From DASWIG01 sp965371445 (lineage in GTDB: Bacteria > Acidobacteriota > Thermoanaerobaculia > Multivoradales > J023), in assembly GCA_965371445.1 (NCBI GenBank), contig CBDUYN010000197.1, positions 1-18,442 of the forward strand: a stretch of 18,442 bases of DNA. Direction: 5' to 3'. Below the pieces are notes generated by a model. That model worked only from the letters and a program-made list of their open reading frames with translations. It was not told the DNA's origin and searched no databases. The position numbers and the translations under genes were made by a program. Position 1 is the first letter of the stretch. Every line of letters begins with the position of its first letter. Positions 5,788 through 11,280 of this stretch are shown here, in pieces.

Positions 5788-8118
5788 ATGATGACATCCC
5801 GAGCCCACACCCTCTTGTGGACGGCGATTCTCGCCCTGGCCGCCGCCGGGGCCTTCGCCGCCGACTCTGTCCCCCTGGCCTACGTCGCCAACGCCGGTAA
5901 CAACCACATCCAGGTCCTCGACCTCGAGTCCGGGAAGACGCTGCGCAAGATCTACGCCGGCACCACCCCCTGGCGGCTCCTCCTCTCCGCCGACCGGAGT
6001 CAGCTCTGGGCCCAACACTGGTACTCGGCGACCACCGCGGTCATCGACCTCGACGACCACGAGGTCCTGCGGGTCCTGCCGCTGCGCGGTCCCGGCGTCT
6101 TCGTCCCCGGCGGCGAGCGATTCCTGAGCTTCAGCTGGCCTCTCTCCACTCTGCACCAGATCGACGCGAGCACCTTCGCCGAGCTGTCGCAGTACGCGAC
6201 CGACATAAGGTGGGTCTACGACTTCGTGGTGAGCCGCAACGAGGAGGCTCTCAACCTGGTGCAGTTCGACCCCATGGCACGGGGCCCCCGCAAGGTCTAC
6301 GCCTACGTCGTGAGCTATCCCTGGGCCGGCGGCGAGGCCGAGAAGCCGAAGCCGCTCTCGCTCAGCACCGGCCGCGACCCCCGCCAGGTGCGCCAGCTCA
6401 AGAGGCACCCCTTCCTCCTCACCGCCGACCACGGGACCAACGGCCTGAGCCTGATCAACGAGCTGCGCGACGGCCGGGCCGTGACCACCTGCCCCGCCCC
6501 CCGGAGCATCCTCTTCTCTCCCGACGAGACGCGGATGGTCGTCGTCTGCTGGCGGGGATACGGAGCGCGCCGGAGCGAGGTGTGGAGCTACGTGACGGAT
6601 TTCTCCAAGCGTCCCTGGCCCGACATCCACCAGGAGGACACCCTGACGGTGGAGGGTGCGGTGGTGGCGGGGGCGTTCTCGCCGGCGGGAGACCGGATCT
6701 ACCTCGCCGAGCGGACCGGCAAGCTCTTGCTCGAGGTCGACGCCGAGACCCTCGAGGTGCTGCGGACGTTCCCCACCGGCGACGAGCCGATGGACGTGGC
6801 GGTGGTGGCGGTACCGGCGGCGGTGCGCGACCGTCTGCCGGGCGAGAGCCGGGCGCGGCGCATCGCCCGACAGGCGATCGCCCGGCTGCGCCAGCACGGC
6901 GCGCCGTTCACCAACGTCTCCTGGAAGGAGACCATCACCTGGCACGAGACCGCCCCGGCGGCCGAGAGCGCGGCGGCCGAGGAAGAGTCGGCCGAAGAGC
7001 AGGAGCCGCCGAAGCCCGAGCTGATCGAGAAGACGCGGCAGCTTAAGCTCTACCTCGACGCGTCCGGCGCCCTGCGCAGCGAGTCGGAAGAGGGCCGCGT
7101 CCGGCTGGCGCAGGATGGGAGAACCCTGGCGCTCGACGGCACCGGCCGCTTCTGGGTCACCCCCCGCCAGGAGCTGGTCTCGGTCGTTTACGCGCTGCCC
7201 AACCTGTCGCCGGAGGAGGCGCTTCGCCATCTCGCCGGAGACGTCCCCGGCAGCCCCTTCCTGCACACCGGGCTGGCGATCGACGTCGCTGCCGAGGTCG
7301 AGCAGGAAGACCGGCGGATCGCGGTGATCGGGGCCTTCGCCGAAGGCGCCCGGGTGTCGCAGCTCTGGGTGGAGGCGGAGACCGGCCGGCCGATCAACCT
7401 CGTGGAGCAGATCCCGACCTTCCGCTCGGGATCCCACGAGGCGGGCCGCTTCACCGGCCTTGTCGAGACCCGGTTCGGCGATTTCACCGACCGTGGCGGC
7501 CGCCGCATGCCGGCGCGGCTGCAGAGGGTGATCGACGGCCAGAGGACCCTGGAGGTGCGCCTCGAGGACGTCCGCTTCGACCGCGAGCTGCCGGAGGGAC
7601 GTTTCTCGCTCTCCCGCCTGGGCGGCGCCGCCGCCTCGTCCGAGCTCATCCAGCCGGTGGAGACCCGGCCGGCGCCGGACGGCCCCGGACGCGCGGTGCC
7701 GATCCTCGGTACCGGCTACCTCGGGAGCCCCTGGCAACCGCATCCGCCCTACAACAGCAACCCCCCGACCTCCGGAGCCCGCGTCGATCAGATCGCCGAC
7801 TGGGGAGTGCATGAGGTCCCCGTGCCCCTGGTGCTCCAGGTCGACAACCTGGAGCACGGCGGGGTGCTGGTGCAGTACAACTGCTCCCGGGGCTGCCCCG
7901 AGTTGGTGGCCGCTCTGGCGGGGATCGTCCGCCGCTACGACCAGGCGATCCTCGCCCCCTACCCGCTGATGGAGGCGAGGATCGCGCTCACCGCCTGGGG
8001 GCGGATCGCCACCTTCGACGAGCTCGAGGAAGAGCGGATCGTGGCGTTCATCGAGGCCTACGCCGGGCGCGATCACCGTCAGCTGGCGGGCGGGCTCGGG
8101 CCCCTGCCCGCCCACTGA
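5788..8118 (+). CDS. exported YVTN-type beta-propeller protein with C-terminal DUF3105 domain
   Basis: 776 residues from the ATG at 5788, preceded by GAAAAGAG (5771-5778). A signal peptide ends near AFA (about residue 24), which supports this start over upstream in-frame codons. Residues about 28-345 are a beta-propeller of the YVTN/surface-layer type: YVANAGNNHIQVLDLESGK near the start and YLAERTGKLLLEVDAETLE near its end. A Glu/Ala-rich linker follows, then a beta-rich segment (about 415-620) with weak resemblance to LolA/lipoprotein-sorting folds. The C-terminus is a clear DUF3105 domain: PPYNSNPPTSG (653-663), NLEHGGVLVQYNC (687-699), then LAPYP...IALTAWGR...IVAFIEAYAGR. DUF3105 has no assigned biochemical function; the conserved His and Cys residues could bind metal. 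Its place after two cytochrome genes suggests a scaffold or partner in the same extracytoplasmic process. Domain calls are strong except the middle one. Confidence 0.85.
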   Translation: MMTSRAHTLLWTAILALAAAGAFAADSVPLAYVANAGNNHIQVLDLESGKTLRKIYAGTTPWRLLLSADRSQLWAQHWYSATTAVIDLDDHEVLRVLPLRGPGVFVPGGERFLSFSWPLSTLHQIDASTFAELSQYATDIRWVYDFVVSRNEEALNLVQFDPMARGPRKVYAYVVSYPWAGGEAEKPKPLSLSTGRDPRQVRQLKRHPFLLTADHGTNGLSLINELRDGRAVTTCPAPRSILFSPDETRMVVVCWRGYGARRSEVWSYVTDFSKRPWPDIHQEDTLTVEGAVVAGAFSPAGDRIYLAERTGKLLLEVDAETLEVLRTFPTGDEPMDVAVVAVPAAVRDRLPGESRARRIARQAIARLRQHGAPFTNVSWKETITWHETAPAAESAAAEEESAEEQEPPKPELIEKTRQLKLYLDASGALRSESEEGRVRLAQDGRTLALDGTGRFWVTPRQELVSVVYALPNLSPEEALRHLAGDVPGSPFLHTGLAIDVAAEVEQEDRRIAVIGAFAEGARVSQLWVEAETGRPINLVEQIPTFRSGSHEAGRFTGLVETRFGDFTDRGGRRMPARLQRVIDGQRTLEVRLEDVRFDRELPEGRFSLSRLGGAAASSELIQPVETRPAPDGPGRAVPILGTGYLGSPWQPHPPYNSNPPTSGARVDQIADWGVHEVPVPLVLQVDNLEHGGVLVQYNCSRGCPELVAALAGIVRRYDQAILAPYPLMEARIALTAWGRIATFDELEEERIVAFIEAYAGRDHRQLAGGLGPLPAH

Positions 8119-8137
8119 TCCGCCGCCGCCAGGACGA

Positions 8138-8578
8138 TCAAGAGCGCCGCCAATCCGCTACGCGAAAGGACAGATCGGAGGGCCTTCGGCCTTCGAGGGC
8201 CAGGCGGCGCACCGAGCGCCACCCGCCGGCGCCGCCCCAGAGGGTTGGCGTTTCTCCAGAGCTCCTCAGCCGCGAAGGCGGACGCTCCGGAGGCGCTTGA
8301 GGTCCTGACCCCGGCGTCCGTTGACGAGGATTCTTCAGAGCCGGATCAGATCCGCCCCCCCCTCTGAGGCGTGATCGGGCGCCATCGCTGGTGTGCATTG
8401 TGGCCGCCCGGCGGGGGACGTGAGCTGTCGGGATCTCGCCGCGCCAGACGCCCAGCACCTTGCGGCCTTGCACGCGGCCGTGGGAGTCGGTCAGGGTCCA
8501 GGTGGTCGAAGCATAGGTGAGGTCGAAGGAGTTGCCGAAGGGGTCGCGCATTCGCGTCAACCGGTAGCCCAAGAACAC
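8138..8578 (-). pseudogene. RHS/YD-repeat protein remnant
   Basis: Reading leftward from 8578, the frame begins YRLTRMRDPFGNSFDLTY followed by WTLTDSHGRVQ, a typical RHS/YD-repeat segment with its Asp-Pro-Phe-Gly-Asn turn and Asp-Ser-X-Gly-Arg. The recognisable part spans about 8468-8578, and the frame stays open a little upstream (TTFGVVF to about 8600). Leftward of 8468 the translation becomes Arg/Pro-rich and loses the pattern, so decay or a frameshift has occurred. RHS proteins are normally very large and secreted; only one or two repeats remain here. The rest of this stretch (8119-8467) shows no other gene. Confidence 0.55.
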
Positions 8579-8592
8579 TACCCCAAAGGTGG

Positions 8593-9102
8593 TTGGGGCG
8601 GGGTTCGGACCCGGTGGCTCAGGAGACGGTGTCCGAAAGCGGTGCCGTGACGATTCCCGGTCTCGCGCCCGGCTTCTACACCCTCAAGATCCTTTTTCAA
8701 TCCGGTGACGGGTTCTGGGCCCAACGCTTCGAGCTCGAAACCGGCCAAGGACCGATGAACGTCGACCTGCCCTCCGTCGAGGTCACGGGCCAGGTGCTCC
8801 TCGGCGACGAGCCCCTCTTGTCGACCTTAATATTTCGGGGGTCGCAGCGGTGCGGTTCGCGTCGAGCTCCTGACCGATGAGGAGGGCCGCTTCCATGGTG
8901 TGCTACCCCGGCCCGGCGAGTGGCGTGTCGATGTCGAGGCGAAAGATCCACCGGTCTTGCGAAAGCTGCGCAAAGTAAAGGTCGAACCGGGCGTTGACCA
9001 TTTCGCGGATGTGGACCTGCGGTTGGGCGACGGCCGGCTTCACGGCCGGGTCGTTGACGCGGAGCGCGTTCCCATGATCAACGCCATCGTCGAGATCCAG
9101 TC
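8593..9102 (+). pseudogene. carboxypeptidase-regulatory-like (beta-sandwich) protein fragment, frameshifted
   Basis: Frame 1 from 8593 reads GAVTIPGLAPGFYTLKILF, then VEVTGQVLLGDEPL and TLIF, after which it turns to nonsense and stops near 8880. The adjacent frame continues the protein naturally from about 8834: FGGRSGAVRVELLTDEEGRF, then GEWRVDVEAKD, DVDLRLGDGRLHGRVVDAE and INAIVEIQS, ending near 9102. Removing one T from the TTT at 8833-8835 joins the halves. The repeating G.V.LGDEPL...G.F..VLP.PGEW pattern is that of tandem CarboxypepD_reg/CNA-B-like beta-sandwich domains in secreted proteins. Neither end is intact: it is truncated by the RHS remnant upstream and by an unrelated fragment downstream. 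Confidence 0.6.
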
Positions 9103-9459
9103 TGCACCACGGCCCTCGACGAGGAGCTCGGCGTCGAGCCCGCCGAGGCCACGACGGCGCTCTATCGCGATATCTGCGCCGACCGCCTGGCCGCGTCGCG
9201 CCAGACGCGGCCGCCGCTTCTCCCCCATTTCCTCAAGCTCGACGAGCAGATCGTCCGCCTCCTTCTGGGCCAGTCCGGGCCGGACGAACGACTCGTGGCG
9301 TTCACGCGGCGGCTCGCGCCCGACACCGCGCTCGCCGAGCTGCCGCTTGCCGCCGAGACGAGGACGGACGCGCTCGTGAAAGGGAAAGCGACGTTCCAGC
9401 TGGGCTCGGGAGAGGCCCGGCGCCTGGCCACCGTGCAGGTCCGGCCGATCCGAACCTGA
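9103..9459 (+). pseudogene. BTAD-like regulator fragment with unrecognised C-terminal tail
   Basis: The frame ending at the TGA at 9457-9459 begins abruptly at about 9103 with TTALDEELGVEPAEATTALY. This matches the end of a bacterial transcriptional activation domain (BTAD, as in SARP/AfsR-type regulators), usually written ...L..ELGVEPS..T.ALY..I. About 90 residues follow (LAPDTALAELPLAAETRTD, then KGKATFQLGSGEARRLATV) that I do not recognise. There is no start codon or DNA-binding domain upstream; the DNA immediately before belongs to the carboxypeptidase-regulatory-like fragment in another frame. It therefore looks like a gene tail joined by deletion or recombination. Confidence 0.45.
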
Positions 9460-9510
9460 CCAACGCCGCGGTACGGATCGAATTCGGGTGGCCATCAGGT
9501 TGCGGCGACG

Positions 9511-10155
9511 TCAACGCCGGAAGACGGCCAGGTAATGGTCCTCTTCGCCTTCGTCCCAGTCGTCCTGGCGCTCGACGAGGTGGAAGCAGTCAGTCGTCAG
9601 CTCCGCGACGAGGTCCTCGGGCGGGATGCCGTGACCGCCCCGCTCGGGTACGCCCGGAAGCTCGCGCCAGGTCGTCTGCGGCTCGATGTCGACGACGACC
9701 AGGAGGCCGCCGGGGACGAGCGCCCGGTGGAGGCTCCGGCGCATCTTCTCGGGATCGGTGAAGTGGTGGTAGACCAGGCGCAGGAGGACGGCGTCGCAGC
9801 AGCCCTCGGGAAGGCCGGTGTCCTCGTCCGTGCCGAGGACGACGGTGACGTTTTGAAGGTCCGCCTCCGCGAAGCGCTTCTTCATCTTCTCAACGTCGTC
9901 TTCGTCGATCTCGGTGGCGTAGACGTGTCCTTGCTCGCCGACCCGGCGGGCCAGGTCCTCGCTCCACTCTCCCCCGCCGGCACCGACGTCGGCGACGCGC
10001 ATCCCGGGGTGAAGCTCCAGGGCCTTGGCCAGGCGGTCCTTCTCGCTCCCCTCGGCGCCCAGGGAGGCGCAGGCGAGCAGAGTCAGAGCGCACGCCGCGG
10101 TGGCGCTCAGGAGACGTGTCTTCAGAGTCAGGGCATCGACGGAGTTTGGCTTCAT
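9511..10155 (-). CDS. class I SAM-dependent methyltransferase with a lipoprotein signal
   Basis: 214 residues; ATG at 10155-10153 with AGGAG at 10167-10163, spaced 7 nt. Residues about 12-29 are hydrophobic and end in the lipobox LLAC (Cys29), so the product is predicted to be exported and lipid-anchored. The rest is a complete Rossmann methyltransferase core: motif I VADVGAGGGEW (54-64), an acidic residue after strand 2 (TEID, 81-84), DAVLLRLVYHHFTDP (121-135) and LVPGGLLVVVDIEP (146-159). Substrate unknown. The location is odd because SAM is cytoplasmic, although similar signal-bearing methyltransferases are annotated in other Gram-negatives. The alternative is that the N-terminus is simply a hydrophobic helix. 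It is transcribed in the same direction as the helical-repeat gene upstream (112-bp gap). Confidence 0.85.
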   Translation of the reverse strand: MKPNSVDALTLKTRLLSATAACALTLLACASLGAEGSEKDRLAKALELHPGMRVADVGAGGGEWSEDLARRVGEQGHVYATEIDEDDVEKMKKRFAEADLQNVTVVLGTDEDTGLPEGCCDAVLLRLVYHHFTDPEKMRRSLHRALVPGGLLVVVDIEPQTTWRELPGVPERGGHGIPPEDLVAELTTDCFHLVERQDDWDEGEEDHYLAVFRR

Positions 10156-10267
10156 GGAGGCGCTCCTCGGTGAAGATTCCGGCTTCGGCCGCCGTGGGGC
10201 GGTGGTCTCTGGAGGAGAATACGTCGGGGAGCGGGGAAAGATCTGGCGTAGTCGCGCTCAGGGCGCC

Positions 10268-11011
10268 TCATCGAAACTTGAGCTGCGCGGGAGCGTTGGG
10301 ATGGCGGAGGATCAGGTTCTTGAGGACCGGGGAGCGCAGCACCGACGGCTGGCGCGCCATGTTCTGGAGCAGCGACGGCGGCGTGGAGGGCCAGCGGGCC
10401 AGGTTCTGGATGAGCAGCGTGGAGCTTATCGGCCGTTGATAAAGCAGGGCCGCGGCTTTGCCGTCGAGGGGGACCCCGATGAGCAGGACCAGGCAGCGGC
10501 CCTGACATTCGAGGATGAGACCCACGCGCTCCTCAGCGGTTCCCGAGGTGAACTTCTTACGAAGCTCCTTTCGCATCCGGCTCCGTACGCGCTCGGTCGA
10601 ATCGCGGCTCAAGCTGAGCTGGTAGAGCTCGGCCATGCGCTTGGTTTGGAGGAGCCGGACAAGGAGCCGGTCACTGCACTGAGGGTTTCGAAAGAGGTAG
10701 CGCTGGACCTGCTGGTCGCGCAGGAGCTGAGCTCGCTTTCCGAGCTCGTCGATGCCGGTGCTCGAGCGGTGATGCTGCGCGATCAGCCGCGCGTGCAGCA
10801 GTCCGACTTGCGGGTTCGCGAGGAGGGCCGCCACCACCCTCGACGAGGGGTCGTAGCACAGGGCATAGAGAGTTTCCTCCGTCGCCTTACCGGCCAGCTC
10901 GACGCGTGCGTCGAGGGCGAGAGGATGAAAGTCTTCTTCGAAGATCCGTCGCCAGCCGCGAGCTTGCGAGCGCTCTTCGTCGAGCTCCCGTGAATCGTTC
11001 GACGATGGCAT
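10268..11011 (-). CDS. alpha-helical repeat protein (LRV/HEAT-like), function unknown
   Basis: 247 residues, ATG at 11011-11009, no signal peptide, so probably cytoplasmic. It contains short repeats with an NP/RP step and paired leucines: VVAALLANPQVGLLHARLIA (about 59-78), YLFRNPQCSDRLLVRLLQ, LLIQNLARWPSTPPSLLQNM and VLKNLILRHPNAPAQLKF at the C-terminus. This resembles variant leucine-rich (LRV) or HEAT-like helical repeats, usually protein-binding scaffolds. The middle (about 130-165) is charged. The Shine-Dalgarno GGGAG (complement of 11019-11023) lies in one arm of a small hairpin. The gene is divergent from the pyruvate dehydrogenase operon across 269 bp. No function is claimed. Confidence 0.7.
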   Translation of the reverse strand: MPSSNDSRELDEERSQARGWRRIFEEDFHPLALDARVELAGKATEETLYALCYDPSSRVVAALLANPQVGLLHARLIAQHHRSSTGIDELGKRAQLLRDQQVQRYLFRNPQCSDRLLVRLLQTKRMAELYQLSLSRDSTERVRSRMRKELRKKFTSGTAEERVGLILECQGRCLVLLIGVPLDGKAAALLYQRPISSTLLIQNLARWPSTPPSLLQNMARQPSVLRSPVLKNLILRHPNAPAQLKFR

Positions 11012-11280
11012 GAGTCTTCTCCCTGCGGGGAGTATAGCGCAGGCGCGTCCGGCCGAAAATCGGCTTGCACGGGCGCTTCTTCGTCGATGGCGGGCGGCCG
11101 GCCGGTTACGACCACCGCGACCACGCCCCGGCCGAGGACTGCCCCGGCGCCGGCGCCGGCGCTCGGCGAGGAGGTCACCATGGGCGATTCTGGCGCCTCA
11201 GCTAGCCAAGCCCCCCCTCCTGGGGTAACCTTCGCCCTCGTTTTCCCACCGCGGGACCCAAGGACATCGAGGAACGGAGA
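11012..11280. promoter_or_regulatory. divergent intergenic region upstream of the pyruvate dehydrogenase operon
   Basis: This gap must hold the promoters for aceE (+) and the helical-repeat gene (-). A perfect inverted repeat GCCGA-AAA-TCGGC lies at 11052-11064 and could be an operator or a short hairpin; TTGCAC follows at 11065-11070. The stem CTCCC-TGCG-GGGAG spans 11019-11032. I see no convincing -10 box. GAGGA at 11269-11273 is the likely Shine-Dalgarno for aceE. A frame at 11087-11461 overlaps aceE out of phase and is not believed to be a gene. Confidence 0.35.

Noticed and set aside
2487..5810. 1107-codon open frame on the minus strand
   Set aside because: It is antisense to the multihaem cytochrome; Val/Gly/His/Arg-rich composition and no motifs, an artefact of high GC. 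The + frame has haem motifs, signal and Shine-Dalgarno.
5626..8115. 829-codon open frame on the minus strand
   Set aside because: Antisense shadow of the propeller-DUF3105 gene; low-complexity translation.
9535..10173. 212-codon + frame opposite the methyltransferase
   Set aside because: The minus frame has complete methyltransferase motifs and a Shine-Dalgarno; the + frame is its shadow.
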